A DNA stretch of 64,000 bases from Kitasatospora kifunensis (GTDB lineage Bacteria > Actinomycetota > Actinomycetes > Streptomycetales > Streptomycetaceae): NCBI RefSeq assembly GCF_014203855.1, contig NZ_JACHJV010000001.1, positions 1,984,001-2,048,000 of the forward strand, read 5' to 3'. The notes beneath the pieces are model-generated. The model saw only the letters and a list, made by a program, of their open reading frames with translations, was not told where the DNA came from and made no database searches. Made by a program: the position numbers and the translations under genes. Below, one piece after another: positions 33,976 to 46,236 of the stretch (position 1 is its first letter; every line of letters begins with the position of its first letter).

Positions 33976-35310
33976 TCAGGCCGCCGCGAACATCGCCCGC
34001 CCGAGCCAGTCGTTGGTGTCCCGCACACCCGGCAGCACGAAGAAGTAGCCACCGCCGGTCGGCGAGATGTAGTCCACCAACGGCTCGTCGATCAACCGGG
34101 TCTGGGTCGCCTCGAACTGGCGCACCACATCCTGCTGGTAGCAGCAGAAGGCCAGGCCCATGTCCAGGTTGCCGACCTTGTCCACGCCGCGGTCGTAGTT
34201 GTAGCCGCGGCGCAGGATGCGCGAGTCGTCGGTCTGGTCGGTGCGCGGGTTGGCCAGCCGGATGTGGGCGTCCACCGGGATCGCGTTGCCCTGCGGGTCC
34301 TTGGCGTAGTCGGGGATGTCGCTCTCCTTGGCCCCGTCCAGCGGAGCGCCGGTGTCCTTGCGACGGCCGAACATCTTCTCCTGCTCGGAGAGCGAGACCC
34401 GGTCCCAGAACTCGACCAGCATCCGGATGATCCGGATCACCTGGTAGCTGCCGCCGGTGGCCCAGGCCGGCTCGCCGCCGCCGTCCTTGATCCAGACCAG
34501 CTTGTCCATCTCGCGCCCCGACTTGACGTCGGGGTTGGCGATGCCGTCCTTGAAGCCGAGCAGGTTGCGCTGCGCACCGGCGGGGCGCGGGGCGTTCTGG
34601 AAGCCGTCGATCCGCCACTTGATCTGCATCGCGCCGCGGGTGTGCTTGGCGATGTCGCGCAGCGCGTGCAGCACGGTGTCCTGGCTGTTGGCGCATATCT
34701 GCAGCGACAGGTCGCCGTGCAGCTCGGCGGCCTGCAGGTTGTCGTTGGGGAAGGTCTTCATCGGGTTCAGCTTGACCGGCTTGACCTTGGTCAGCCCGTA
34801 GCGGCCGTCGAAGAGCGAGGAGCCGACCCCCACCGTCACCGACAGGCCGTCACTGGGCACCGTCGGGCCCAGGATGCCGTTGTCGGCGGGCGGCGCGCCG
34901 ACGCCCAGGTCGGGCGGGGTGCCGCCGGCGGTGAGGAACCTGATCCGGTCGGTGAGGGTGTGGAAGAGGTCTTCCAGCGCCTTGCGGTCGGTGGCGATGA
35001 CGTCGAAGGAGACGAACATCGCGGCGGTCTGCTGCGCGGTCAGCACGCCGGCCTGGTGCTCGCCGTGGAACGGCACCAGCGCGTTGACACCCGTCTCGTC
35101 GGCGGCCTGCGCGCGTCCCGCGCCACCCAGCGCGAGCGCCCCGCCGGCCAGCGCGGCACCGGCCGCGCCGACGCCGAGCGCCGCGCCCAGGAAGCTGCGG
35201 CGCGCGGGCGCGGCCGGGCAGCCGGCGGCCGCATCGGCGCGGGCGGCCTCGGCGGCGGCGAGCGCCTCGTGCGGGAAGGGGCAGGAGCCGGTGGTGGGCT
35301 GGCTGGTCAT
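33976..35310 (-). CDS. efeB: EfeB: Tat-exported DyP-type heme peroxidase/deferrochelatase
   Basis: 444 residues. The twin-arginine signal ([21 protein letters not shown]) sits behind an unusual 35-residue leader containing CPFP and GCPAAP. DyP features: GFKDGIANP (GxxDG motif with the catalytic Asp), [11 protein letters not shown] with the proximal heme His, and RRGYNYD. EfeB oxidises Fe2+ or extracts iron from heme for the EfeUO importer. Its start overlaps the efeUO stop by one base (TGATG), so the two are translated together from one mRNA under the iron box at 37479-37498. Confidence 0.93.
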   Translation of the reverse strand: MTSQPTTGSCPFPHEALAAAEAARADAAAGCPAAPARRSFLGAALGVGAAGAALAGGALALGGAGRAQAADETGVNALVPFHGEHQAGVLTAQQTAAMFVSFDVIATDRKALEDLFHTLTDRIRFLTAGGTPPDLGVGAPPADNGILGPTVPSDGLSVTVGVGSSLFDGRYGLTKVKPVKLNPMKTFPNDNLQAAELHGDLSLQICANSQDTVLHALRDIAKHTRGAMQIKWRIDGFQNAPRPAGAQRNLLGFKDGIANPDVKSGREMDKLVWIKDGGGEPAWATGGSYQVIRIIRMLVEFWDRVSLSEQEKMFGRRKDTGAPLDGAKESDIPDYAKDPQGNAIPVDAHIRLANPRTDQTDDSRILRRGYNYDRGVDKVGNLDMGLAFCCYQQDVVRQFEATQTRLIDEPLVDYISPTGGGYFFVLPGVRDTNDWLGRAMFAAA

Positions 35311-37430
35311 CAGGCGGACTTCCTGATCTCAAGAAGGTCGGGAATCGGGGCGAGGTCTTCCAGCAGCTGGCCGGTGGCACCGTTGAGCTGCGTGCGGACC
35401 GAGGGGTCGAGCTGCTCGACCGGGGTCCAACTGCCGTCCGGGTGGTGCGCGGCGGCGAGCAGGTCACCGAAGCGCTTCAGGTCGGCGTTGACGGTGCCGA
35501 GCAGCTGGGGGCTGCGCTGCTGGATCAGCGGCGTCAGCACGGTCAGCAGCTCCTGGGTGCCGGCCAGGTTGGCCTGGGCGGTGGCCAGGTTGGTGCCGCT
35601 GCCCTCGTCGGTGTCAGCGGTGAGCTCGAACTGGAGGGTGTTCTCCAGGATCTCGTGGGTGCGCAGCGGCAGGTCGGTGGGGTCGAAGTCCTGGGTGGGG
35701 AACGCCTTGCCGAGCCCGTCCACGTCACTGACCAGCTGGTCGGCGACCGGGGCGAGGTCGGCGGCGCTCTGGTTGTGCCACAGGCCGTACTCCAGGCGGT
35801 GGAAGCCGGCGAAGTCCTTGTCGGCGACGCCGTCCGGCAGGCCGTCGGCCCGGCCGTTGATCTTCTTGTCGAAGTCGGCGAAGGTGCCGTAGGCCGCGCC
35901 CAGCGAGGAGTACTGCAGGTGCGCGGTGAGCCAGTCGGCCTTGGCGGCGTTCAGGTCGCCCGCGTGCAGGTCCCCCTGGAGCTTCTGGGTCTGGGTCAGC
36001 AGCGTGGCCAGGCCCGCGTTGACGTAGGTCTTGTACTGGTCGAGCGGACCCTTGAGGTCGTCCTCGGAGACCGGCAGCACCGCGTTCACGCTCTGCCCGC
36101 CACTGACGTGGACGGCGGCCGAGGTGACCGGGTCGCCGCTGCTGGGCACACAGCGCCAGGCGAGGTCACCGCTGCCGATGGTGGCGGTGAGCGGCCGGGT
36201 GGTGCCGGGGGCCAGGCCCTCGATCTCGCCGTAGACGGCGTTGGTGGCCGGGTTGACCAGGTAGACCTCGGAGGTCTTGCTGCCCGCGTTGTGCATCTGG
36301 AAGGTCTGCTGGCCCGGCTGCGGGGTGGTGAACCCCTTGCCGCACTCGTCCTTGGCGTCCGAGACGGTGACCGTGCCGGCCGCGGCCGGCTTGCCGTCGC
36401 TGACCGCGATCACCACGCCGGCCAGTACGGCCGGGACGGCCACCAGGGTCGCGGGGACCAGCCAGCGGTTGCGGGACTTCGCGGGCTGCGACTCGGGCTC
36501 GGTTTCGGTCTGGTTCTCGGGCTTGGCCTCAGCCTCAGCCTCAGCCTCAGCCTCAGGAGCCGCCTCAGCCTCAGCCTCGGGAGCCTTCTCGGCCACCGCG
36601 GCCGCCGGCTTGGGTGCGCTCGCCCGCACGCCGCGCACGAAGAGCGTCATCACCAGCGCGAGGTAGAGCGCGTACGCGACCACCTGGAGCCAGGTCATCG
36701 TGACGGTCAGGTTGAACACGCCCTGCATCAGCGTCGCGTACCAGGAGCCGCCGTCCAGCGAGCCGCTCAGGTCGAAGGCGTAGCTGGTCGAGCCGGGCAG
36801 CACGCCGCCCTCCTGCAGGTCGCGCAGGCCGTAGCTGAGCACGCCGGCCGCGATGACGATCAGCACCATGCCGGTGTAGGTGAAGAACTTCGTCAGGTTG
36901 ATCTTCAGCACCCTGCGGTACAGGCCCCAGCAGAGCCCGGCCGCCAGCACCAGGCCGACCCCGGCGCCGATCGCGGGCCCGGTGGCCTCACCGGCGGAGC
37001 GCGCGGTGGTCCACAGGAAGAGCGAGGTCTCCAGCCCCTCCCGACCGACGGCCAGGAAGCTGGTCAGCACCAGCACGCCGCCGCCCATGGTGAGCGCGGA
37101 GGCGACCTTCTCGCGGATCTCCGAGGAGAGGTTGCGGGCCGAGCGCCGCATCCAGAAGACCATCGCCGTGACGAACGCCACCGCGATCAGGCTCAAAGTG
37201 CCGCCGAAAGCTTCCTGCGCGCCGCCGGAGAGGTTGGCGGCGGTGAAGGTCAGCACCGCGCCGAAGCTGAGGGCGAGCGCGATGGCGGCCAGCACGCCGG
37301 TCCACACCTGCGGCAGGCGGGCCTTCTGGCCCGAGCGGACCAGGGTGGCGACCAGGATCGAGACGATCAGTCCCGCCTCTAGTCCCTCTCTGAGGCCGAT
37401 CAGAAAGCTTGGAAAAGCGTCGTCCCACAT
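35310..37430 (-). CDS. efeU/efeO: Fused EfeU-EfeO ferrous-iron importer
   Basis: 706 residues that join two normally separate proteins. Residues about 1-275 are the EfeU/Ftr1 permease, with two REGLE iron motifs ([21 protein letters not shown]) in membrane helices. A low-complexity Glu/Ala linker (encoded by a run of GCCTCA repeats, 36520-36570) and one further membrane helix ([21 protein letters not shown]) lead to an EfeO part: cupredoxin-like domain ([21 protein letters not shown]) and an imelysin-like M75 domain with HxxE ([11 protein letters not shown]). The fusion is in frame, with no stop or frameshift. It takes up Fe2+/Fe3+ with EfeB at the cell membrane. Regulation by DmdR/IdeR is implied by the iron box. 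Confidence 0.9.
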   Translation of the reverse strand: MWDDAFPSFLIGLREGLEAGLIVSILVATLVRSGQKARLPQVWTGVLAAIALALSFGAVLTFTAANLSGGAQEAFGGTLSLIAVAFVTAMVFWMRRSARNLSSEIREKVASALTMGGGVLVLTSFLAVGREGLETSLFLWTTARSAGEATGPAIGAGVGLVLAAGLCWGLYRRVLKINLTKFFTYTGMVLIVIAAGVLSYGLRDLQEGGVLPGSTSYAFDLSGSLDGGSWYATLMQGVFNLTVTMTWLQVVAYALYLALVMTLFVRGVRASAPKPAAAVAEKAPEAEAEAAPEAEAEAEAEAKPENQTETEPESQPAKSRNRWLVPATLVAVPAVLAGVVIAVSDGKPAAAGTVTVSDAKDECGKGFTTPQPGQQTFQMHNAGSKTSEVYLVNPATNAVYGEIEGLAPGTTRPLTATIGSGDLAWRCVPSSGDPVTSAAVHVSGGQSVNAVLPVSEDDLKGPLDQYKTYVNAGLATLLTQTQKLQGDLHAGDLNAAKADWLTAHLQYSSLGAAYGTFADFDKKINGRADGLPDGVADKDFAGFHRLEYGLWHNQSAADLAPVADQLVSDVDGLGKAFPTQDFDPTDLPLRTHEILENTLQFELTADTDEGSGTNLATAQANLAGTQELLTVLTPLIQQRSPQLLGTVNADLKRFGDLLAAAHHPDGSWTPVEQLDPSVRTQLNGATGQLLEDLAPIPDLLEIRKSA

Positions 37431-37478
37431 GGGTGCTGAACTCCCCTAGGCATGGCTGTGCTGCTAAGCACGACCCGC

Positions 37479-37498
37479 TTAGCTTAGGCATACCTTAG
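37479..37498. promoter_or_regulatory. Iron box (DmdR1/IdeR operator) of the efe operon
   Basis: TTAGCTTAGGCATACCTTAG closely follows the actinomycete iron-box consensus TTAGGTTAGGCTCACCTAA. It lies 49-68 bases upstream of the efeUO start, so iron-loaded DmdR would block transcription. A GGGGAG ribosome site precedes the start. Confidence 0.8.
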
Positions 37499-37564
37499 CC
37501 AGAGGGACCGGGAACGTCGATGCCGGGGGCGGACTCTCCAGGAGGGAGCGGATCCGATCCACTC

Positions 37565-38830
37565 TCAGCTGACCGGGCGTGAGTCGGTCCACACCCCTTC
37601 GAACTCCTCGCGGTAGACCTCCAGCAACCCGGGCTCCCCGTCCTCGGCCCCGGTGGGTGCCGAGCGCAGCACCAGCGCCGGCGACTCGATCCCACGGGCT
37701 CTGCGCAGGTAGGGCTGCACCACCCCGAGGTCGCCGCCGCGGCGCCGCGCCCCGGGCGGGCGGGCGCCCTCCACCAGGTAGGCGGTGAACCTGGGCGTCT
37801 CGTCGAAGACCCGGATCTCGAAGGCGCCCGGGTCGCGCAGATGGGCCCGCACCCGCCGCACGTGCATGATGTTGGTCTCGATCGAGCGCGACAACTCGCC
37901 ACGTCCGAGACCGAGTTCACGCTCGCGTCGGCGCACCGCGCTGCTCGCGGGGTTGAGGAAGAGCAGCCGCATCCGGCAGCCGTCGGCGGCCAGCCTGGTC
38001 AGCCGCTTGCCGGTGTAGTTCTGGCAGAGCATGCCCAGCGCGATGCCGAGTGCGTCCAGCCGCCGGGCGCCGTCCAGCAGGTCCTCCACCGGCAGGTCGC
38101 GCTGGAGTCGGATCCGGTCGGCGTGCACGGCGGCGACATCGGCGTAGCGGCCGGCCACCAACTCCTCGATGACGTCGGCCGGCAGCCCGGCCCCGGGCGC
38201 GGGGCGGCCGTCCAGCAGGCCGAGCACCCGGGCCGCGGCCCGCTCGGTCTGGGCCAGCGCGGTGGGGGTGAGGCTGCGGTTGCGCGAGACCACGTGCCGG
38301 GCGACCTCCAGCTCGTCCAGGGTCAGCTCGATCTCCCGGCGGTCGTCCAGGTACGGCTCGAAGCAGGGCCAGTGCTGCACCATCAGCTCGCGCAGCTGGG
38401 GCAGCGTCAGGAAGACCAGGGGGTCGTCGTCGACCGGGTCGAGCAGGTAGCCCTTGCGTCGGCTGACCTCGCGCACGGCGGCGGCCCGGCGCACCCACTC
38501 CTCGCCGGCCGGGCCGGCCGCGGCGGTCACCCAGTCCGCGCCGTGGGCGGGCGCGTAGACCGGGCGCAGCAGGTCGCCCAGCAGCGCCCGCAGCCGCTGT
38601 TCGACCAGGTTGAGCCAGACGTAGGCGCGACCGGTCAGCCGCACCCGCTGGTAGGCGTGCTGCCACTGCTCGCCGCTCCAGGCCGGCTCGACGACCTCGG
38701 GGCCCGGCTGGGCGGAGGTCAGGCGGCCGCCGCCGGGCGAGCCCAGCACCGCGGTCGGCGCCTCCGCCCGGACCCCGGTACCCGCCGCCCCGCTGGACCC
38801 TTCGGGCCATTCGTCGGCGGGAAAGACCAT
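37565..38830 (-). CDS. SAV2148-family HEPN domain protein
   Basis: 421 residues, matching the streptomycete-conserved family in segments such as AYQRVRLTGRAYVWLNLVEQ, EVSRRKGYLLDP, LTLPQLRELMVQHWPCFEPY, FLNPASSAVRRRERELGLG and the C-terminus EEFEGVWTDSRPVS. The R-x5-H at about residues 147-153 (RELMVQH) fits the HEPN R-x4-6-H catalytic motif, so RNase activity is possible but unproven. The N-terminal 45 residues are low complexity and poorly conserved. It stands alone between the efe operon and glgX; function unknown. Confidence 0.8.
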   Translation of the reverse strand: MVFPADEWPEGSSGAAGTGVRAEAPTAVLGSPGGGRLTSAQPGPEVVEPAWSGEQWQHAYQRVRLTGRAYVWLNLVEQRLRALLGDLLRPVYAPAHGADWVTAAAGPAGEEWVRRAAAVREVSRRKGYLLDPVDDDPLVFLTLPQLRELMVQHWPCFEPYLDDRREIELTLDELEVARHVVSRNRSLTPTALAQTERAAARVLGLLDGRPAPGAGLPADVIEELVAGRYADVAAVHADRIRLQRDLPVEDLLDGARRLDALGIALGMLCQNYTGKRLTRLAADGCRMRLLFLNPASSAVRRRERELGLGRGELSRSIETNIMHVRRVRAHLRDPGAFEIRVFDETPRFTAYLVEGARPPGARRRGGDLGVVQPYLRRARGIESPALVLRSAPTGAEDGEPGLLEVYREEFEGVWTDSRPVS

Positions 38831-38948
38831 CTGATTACCTCACCTCTCGGCACCCGGCCCTGTGACGATCAAGGGTACTGCTCGGGCGCCCCGCCAGGCA
38901 GCCCGTTGCCTTTCCGCAACTCGAACGCGCTCCGGCGACCGGGCCGCA

Positions 38949-38986
38949 CCGAACGGGTGGCGCGCTCGCGCCGGACACCCGTTCGG
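38949..38986. promoter_or_regulatory. Long inverted repeat in the divergent region before glgX
   Basis: CCGAACGGGTG (38949-38959) pairs exactly with CACCCGTTCGG (38976-38986), and the loop holds an inner GGCGCG/CGCGCC stem. The gap 38831-39190 between the HEPN gene and glgX has no gene. This hairpin may be an attenuator, a small-RNA end or an operator; role unknown. Confidence 0.4.
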
Positions 38987-39190
38987 GCGAAAGGAAGCCG
39001 AAAGAGCGTCAGAACCCCACGGGAGCGGCAACGATGGCCCATGACAGCGCGTCCACGGGCAGTGTGCCGTGCGTCACGCCGGGCAGCCGCACGGACAGGT
39101 GACGCGCACCATGGGGCATACCGCACCCAGCGGTGCGCCGGCGTCCCGAGGGAGCATCAGCTCCCCTCAATTCCAGGGAAGTTGAGACTT

Positions 39191-41296
<2,106 letters not shown>

Positions 41297-41362
41297 GGGC
41301 CGCGCCCGCGCGGGCGCCCCGAGCAGCTCGTGCGGCACCGGGCAACCGGGTAGGCATGGGGG

Positions 41363-43639
41363 GTGACCTCACGTGTGACCTCACCCCCTACGGCGAGCTA
41401 CCGGCTCCAGTTGCAACCCTCGTTCACGCTCGCGGACGCCGCCGAGGCCCTCCCCTACCTGGCCGGACTCGGCATCTCCCACCTCCACCTGTCCCCGCTG
41501 CTGGAGGCCGCCCCCGGCTCGACCCACGGATACGACACGGTCGACCACACCAGGATCAGCGAACAGCTCGGCGGCGAAGCGGGCCTGCGGGCGCTCGCCA
41601 CCGCCGCCCACCGGCACGGGCTGCGGCTGATCGCCGACGTGGTCCCCAACCACATGGCGCTGCCGGTCCCCGAGCGCCTCAATGCCCCGCTCTGGCAGGT
41701 GCTGCGGGACGGCCCCGAGTCGCCCTTCGCTCATTGGTTCGACATCGACTGGGCCGCGCAGGGCGGCCGGATCCTGCTGCCGGTGCTGGGCGAGCGGCTC
41801 GGCGCGGTACTCGATCAGTTGACGGTGGATCAGGACACCCTGCGCTACCACGACCACGTCTTCCCGCTGCGTCCGGGCACCGAGCGGCTGCCGCTGACCA
41901 CGCTGCTCTCCCGCCAGCACTACCGGCTGGCCTGGTGGCGGCTGGCCGGCACCGAGCTGAACTACCGCCGGTTCTTCAACATCAGCGAGCTGATCGCGCT
42001 GCGGGTGGAGGACCCACGGGTGTTCCAGGCCACCCACGGGCTCCTGCTGCGGCTGCGCGAGGAAGGCGTGCTGGACGGCTTCCGGGTGGACCACCCGGAC
42101 GGGCTGGCCGATCCGCGCGCCTACCTGAGCCGACTGGCCGAGAGCAGCGGCCACGCCTACACGGTGGTGGAGAAGATCCTCACCGGGCAGGAGCGGCTGC
42201 CCGAGGACTGGCCCTGCGCGGGCACCACCGGCTACGACGCGCTGCGCCACATCGACGGCGTGCTCACCGACGGCGCCGGGGCGCGACGGCTGACCGAGCT
42301 GTACACCGAGTACACCGGGCTCGCCTCCTCGGCCGCCGAGCAGGCCAGGATCGGCCGCGCCGGGCTGACCGGCCCGAGCGGTGAACTGGCCGCCGAGCTG
42401 AACCGCCTGGTGCGGCTGGCCGAGCGGATCGGCGCCGAGGAGCCGGCGCTGGCCGACCACGCCCCGCTCACGGTGCGGGCCGCGCTGCGCGACCTGCTCA
42501 CCCACTACCCGGTCTACCGGCCCTACCGCTCCCCGGTCGACCAGGCCGACCAGGCCGACCAGGCCGTCAGTGCGCCCACCTCCACCGAGGAGTTCGTCGA
42601 GCTGCTGACCCAAGGCCGCCTGGGCTCCGGGCCGTTGAAGGAGGAGTTCCGCGACCGGTTCGCCCAGAGCGCGGCGGCGGTGGCGGCCAAGGGCGTGGAG
42701 GACACCGCCTTCTACCGCTGGTATCCGCTGCTCTCGCTGAACGAGGTCGGCGGCGACCCCGCGCACCCGGGAGTCGAACCGGCCGACTTCCACCGCTGGT
42801 GCGAGTCCATCCAGCGCCACTGGCCGCTGACCATGACCGCCCTGTCCACCCACGACACCAAGCGCAGCGCGGACGCACGGGCCCGGCTCGCGGTGCTGGC
42901 CGAGCTGCCCGAACGCTGGGCTGCGGAGTGCCGGCACTGGTCGGCGCTGGCGGTCGGCCTGTGGGACGCCTCGGCCGATCGCAACGTCGAGTGGCTGCTC
43001 TGGCAGACCCTGGTGGCCGCCTGGCCGATCTCGGTCGAACGGCTGCAACAGGTGCTGCTCAAGTCGATCCGCGAGGCCAAACTGGCCACCAGCTGGACCG
43101 CGCAGGACGCCGCCTACGAGAGCGCCGTGGCCCGCTACGCCGCCGCCGTCCTCACCACCCCCGAACTCACCGCACGGATCGGCGCGTTCGTCGAGTCCCT
43201 GGAGCCCTACGCGCGCAGCAACAGCCTCTCGGCCGCGCTGCTGCACCTGACCATGCCCGGCGTGCCCGACCTCTACCAGGGCTCCGAGCGCCCGCTGTAC
43301 ACCCTGGTCGACCCCGACAACCGCGCCCCCGTCGACTTCACCACCGCCGAGGACGAGCTCGGCGACTTCGCGCGCCACAAGCTCCACCTGACCCGCACCG
43401 CCCTGCGGCTGCCCCGCCCGCTGGGCCACTACCGCCCGCTGCCGGCCGGTGACCACCTGATCGCCTACCAGCGCGGGCCTGACCTGACCGTCCTCGCCAC
43501 CCGGCTGCCGTACACCCGGGCCCGGCGCGGCGAGCCGGCCGTCCTCGAACTTCCCGGCCGCTGGCGGGACTTGCTGACCGATCGACGCTACGACGGCACC
43601 GTCGACACCATCGCGCTACTTGCTCGGGAGGCATCGTGA
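41363..43639 (+). CDS. treY: Maltooligosyl trehalose synthase TreY
   Basis: 758 residues from GTG 41363; a second in-frame GTG at 41375 is possible because GTGACCTCAC is repeated. GH13 features: LAGLGISHLHLSPLLEA, LIADVVPNHMA, GVLDGFRVDHPDGL with the nucleophile Asp, YTVVEKILTG with the catalytic Glu, and LSTHDTKRSADARAR, as in TreY. It isomerises the reducing-end glucose of maltodextrins from alpha-1,4 to alpha,alpha-1,1. A run of three GACCAGGCC repeats (42536-42565) encodes DQADQADQA in a loop, a small expansion. The stop overlaps the treZ start (GTGA), so expression is coupled. Confidence 0.95.
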   Translation: MTSRVTSPPTASYRLQLQPSFTLADAAEALPYLAGLGISHLHLSPLLEAAPGSTHGYDTVDHTRISEQLGGEAGLRALATAAHRHGLRLIADVVPNHMALPVPERLNAPLWQVLRDGPESPFAHWFDIDWAAQGGRILLPVLGERLGAVLDQLTVDQDTLRYHDHVFPLRPGTERLPLTTLLSRQHYRLAWWRLAGTELNYRRFFNISELIALRVEDPRVFQATHGLLLRLREEGVLDGFRVDHPDGLADPRAYLSRLAESSGHAYTVVEKILTGQERLPEDWPCAGTTGYDALRHIDGVLTDGAGARRLTELYTEYTGLASSAAEQARIGRAGLTGPSGELAAELNRLVRLAERIGAEEPALADHAPLTVRAALRDLLTHYPVYRPYRSPVDQADQADQAVSAPTSTEEFVELLTQGRLGSGPLKEEFRDRFAQSAAAVAAKGVEDTAFYRWYPLLSLNEVGGDPAHPGVEPADFHRWCESIQRHWPLTMTALSTHDTKRSADARARLAVLAELPERWAAECRHWSALAVGLWDASADRNVEWLLWQTLVAAWPISVERLQQVLLKSIREAKLATSWTAQDAAYESAVARYAAAVLTTPELTARIGAFVESLEPYARSNSLSAALLHLTMPGVPDLYQGSERPLYTLVDPDNRAPVDFTTAEDELGDFARHKLHLTRTALRLPRPLGHYRPLPAGDHLIAYQRGPDLTVLATRLPYTRARRGEPAVLELPGRWRDLLTDRRYDGTVDTIALLAREAS

Positions 43640-45336
43640 AGTACCAGGTCTGGGCCCCGGCCGCCGGGCGGGTCGAGGTCGAGGTGGACGGCCTCAGCAC
43701 GCCGCTGACGGCCGGGCCGGGCGGCTGGTGGCGCGGCGAGGCGCCGGCCGGACAGGACTACGGCTTCAGGCTCGACGGCGCCGGCGCCCTGCCCGATCCG
43801 CGCTCGGCCCGCCAGCCCTACGGCCCCGACGGCCTGAGCCGGCTGGTCGACCACGCCGCCTTCCGCTGGTCGGACTGCGACTGGCACGGGCGGGCGCTGC
43901 CCGGCGCCGTCCTCTACGAGCTGCACGTGGGCACCTTCACCCCGGCCGGCACCTTCGCGGGCGCCGAGCAGAAGCTGGACCACCTGGTCGAGTTGGGCGT
44001 GGACTTCGTGCAGCTGCTCCCCGTCTGCCCGTTCCCCGGCCGGCACGGCTGGGGCTACGACGGGGTGGCACCCTGGGCGGTGCACGAGCCCTACGGCGGC
44101 CCGGAGGGTCTCAAGCGCTTCGTGGACGCCGCACACCGCAAGGGACTGGGCGTGATCCTGGACGTGGTGCACAACCACCTCGGCCCGTCCGGCAACCACC
44201 TGCCCGCCTACGGACCGTACTTCACCGAGCGCCACCACACACCCTGGGGCGCGGCGGTCAACCTGGACGCGCCCGGCTCCGACGAGGTGCGCGCCTACCT
44301 GATCGGCAGCGCGCTGGCCTGGCTGCGCGACTACCGGATCGACGGGCTGCGGCTGGACGCGGTGCACGCCCTGGTGGACGACCGCGCGGTGCACTTCCTG
44401 GAGGAACTCGCCACCGCCGTCGAGTCGCTGGCCGCCTCGGTGAACCGGCCGCTCTTCCTGATCGGCGAGTCCGACCTGAACAACCCGCGGGTGACCGACC
44501 CCCGGCGGCTGGGCGGCTACGGACTCAACGCCCAGTGGAGCGACGACTTCCACCACGCGCTGCACGCCGCGGTGACCGGTGAGAGCCAGGGCTACTACGC
44601 CGACTTCGGCCGGGCCCCGCTGGCGGCGCTGGCCAAGACGCTGACCCGGGGCTGGTTCCACGACGGCACCTGGTCCTCCTTCCGCGGCCGCCACCACGGC
44701 CGCCCCTTCCCGCCCGAGGCCGGCGCGCACCGGCTGCTCGGCTATGCCCAGACCCACGACCAGATCGGCAACCGGGCCCTGGGCGATCGTCTGACGACCA
44801 CTCAACTCGCCCTGGCCGCACCACTGGTCCTCACCTCGCCGTTCACCCCGATGCTCTTCATGGGCGAGGAGTGGGGGGCCGGCACGCCCTGGCAGTACTT
44901 CACCGACCACACGGATCCCGAGCTGGCCGAGGCGGTACGACGCGGTCGGCGGCGGGAGTTCACCGAGCACGGCTGGGCGGCCGAACAGGTACCGGACCCG
45001 CAGGCGCCCGCCACCGTGTCGCGCTCCACCCTGGACTGGAGTGAGCCGCGCGCCGGGGAGCACGCCGAACTACTCGGCTGGTACCGGCGGTTGATCCGGC
45101 TGCGGCGCGAGCACCCGGCGCTGCTGGATCCGCGGCTGTCCGCGGTGCGGGTGGATTTCGACGAGGCCGTGGCACAACTGACCGTACATCGCGGCGAGTT
45201 CCGGATCGCGGTGAACTTCGGCGAGAAGCCGGGCGAGGTGCCGGCGGGTGAGGTGGTCGCCCACTGGGGCGAGTTGGGCACCGGCCGCCTCGGGCCGCGC
45301 TCCTGCGTGATCACCCGCGAGGCAGCAGGAAGCTGA
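43636..45336 (+). CDS. treZ: Maltooligosyl trehalose trehalohydrolase TreZ
   Basis: 566 residues from GTG 43636, overlapping the treY stop by 4 bases. N-terminal CBM48-like domain (KYQVWAPAAGRVEVEVDG), then the GH13 barrel with LPGAVLYELHVGTFTP, GVILDVVHNHLG, IDGLRLDAVHAL (nucleophile Asp), LFLIGESDLN (acid/base Glu) and YAQTHDQIGNR. It releases trehalose from the TreY product. The 3' end overlaps the converging transketolase gene by 26 bases, so both stops lie in double-coding sequence. Confidence 0.95.
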   Translation: MKYQVWAPAAGRVEVEVDGLSTPLTAGPGGWWRGEAPAGQDYGFRLDGAGALPDPRSARQPYGPDGLSRLVDHAAFRWSDCDWHGRALPGAVLYELHVGTFTPAGTFAGAEQKLDHLVELGVDFVQLLPVCPFPGRHGWGYDGVAPWAVHEPYGGPEGLKRFVDAAHRKGLGVILDVVHNHLGPSGNHLPAYGPYFTERHHTPWGAAVNLDAPGSDEVRAYLIGSALAWLRDYRIDGLRLDAVHALVDDRAVHFLEELATAVESLAASVNRPLFLIGESDLNNPRVTDPRRLGGYGLNAQWSDDFHHALHAAVTGESQGYYADFGRAPLAALAKTLTRGWFHDGTWSSFRGRHHGRPFPPEAGAHRLLGYAQTHDQIGNRALGDRLTTTQLALAAPLVLTSPFTPMLFMGEEWGAGTPWQYFTDHTDPELAEAVRRGRRREFTEHGWAAEQVPDPQAPATVSRSTLDWSEPRAGEHAELLGWYRRLIRLRREHPALLDPRLSAVRVDFDEAVAQLTVHRGEFRIAVNFGEKPGEVPAGEVVAHWGELGTGRLGPRSCVITREAAGS

Positions 45337-46207
45337 CGATCTGCTGCCGCAGGCCCGCCGCGTCCAGCCCGTAGGCCCTCAGGTGCTCCTCCATCGACCC
45401 GTAGTGCCGGTGCTCCTCGCGCGGCACGCCCAGGCCGAGCACCCGGTGCGGCACCTCGGCCAGTGCCCGGTTCACCTCGCCGGTGGAGGTCCCGGCGAGG
45501 TAGGGCTCGACCAGCACCACGTCGATCGAGCCCGCGGCGCGCAGCGCGGCGGCGTCGAAGGGCCGCACCGAGGTGGCGTAGAGCACCGTGACGTCCAGCC
45601 CCTCGGTGGCGGCCAGCACCGCGTCCAGCATCGGGCCGACCGCCACGACGGTGCCCGCCTCGCCCCGGCGCAGCGTCAGGAAGCGGCCCGGTTCGATGGG
45701 CCTGGCCGCACTGTTCTGGTGCTCCGACAGCCGCACGTACACGTTGCGGTCGCCGTCGGCCACCGCGTGCCGCAGCAGGGTCTCGGCCTCATCGGGGTGC
45801 CCGGGCACGTGCACCGTCCAGTCGGGCAGCGTGTCGAGCAGCGCCACGTCGCCCGGCGCCATGTGGGTGCGCCCGCCGGCCGGCCAGTCGTACGAGCCCA
45901 ACGCGCTGACCAGCACCGCGCCCACGCCCTGGTGGCCGAGGTCCAGCTTGACCTGCTCGAAGGGCCGCTCGATGAGGAAGCTGGCGAAGGTGTGGGCGAT
46001 CGGGCGCATCCCGGTCAGTGCCAGGCCCGCGGTCACCCCGATCAGCAGCTGCTCGCGGATGCCGACGTTGAGCACCCGTTCGGGGTGGGCGGCGGCGGCC
46101 TCGGTGAGCTTGGCCGCGCCGATGTCGGCCAGCACCAGGGCGGTGCGCGGGTCCCGGTCGAGCAGGTCGGTCGCCACGGTGGCGAAGCGCTCGCGCATGG
46201 TGTCCAT
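45311..46207 (-). CDS. Transketolase, C-terminal subunit
   Basis: 298 residues from ATG 46207. Contains the pyrimidine-binding domain (VLADIGAAKLTEAAAAHP, VLNVGIREQLLIGVTAGLAL with the cofactor-activating Glu in GIREQ, PIAHTFASFLIERPFEQVKLD) and the C-terminal domain (VAVGPMLDAVLAA, VEPYLAGTSTGEV). It pairs with the separately encoded N-terminal subunit 29 bases upstream to form a two-gene transketolase, an arrangement found for specialised transketolase or DXS-like enzymes. Exact donor and acceptor sugars are unknown. Because its promoter carries a SoxR box, its role may be pentose-phosphate flux or NADPH supply under redox stress. Confidence 0.9.
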   Translation of the reverse strand: MDTMRERFATVATDLLDRDPRTALVLADIGAAKLTEAAAAHPERVLNVGIREQLLIGVTAGLALTGMRPIAHTFASFLIERPFEQVKLDLGHQGVGAVLVSALGSYDWPAGGRTHMAPGDVALLDTLPDWTVHVPGHPDEAETLLRHAVADGDRNVYVRLSEHQNSAARPIEPGRFLTLRRGEAGTVVAVGPMLDAVLAATEGLDVTVLYATSVRPFDAAALRAAGSIDVVLVEPYLAGTSTGEVNRALAEVPHRVLGLGVPREEHRHYGSMEEHLRAYGLDAAGLRQQIVSFLLPRG

Positions 46208-46236
46208 CGTTCTTCTCCCCTGGGTTCTTCGGTTCT

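Noticed and set aside
33806..34696. Upstream extension of the exonuclease frame
   Set aside because: Antisense-type composition over efeB; the exonuclease has a proper start and ribosome site at 33805.
37841..39190. Long upstream extension of the glgX frame
   Set aside because: It is antisense to the HEPN gene; conserved GlgX sequence begins at ATG 39191.
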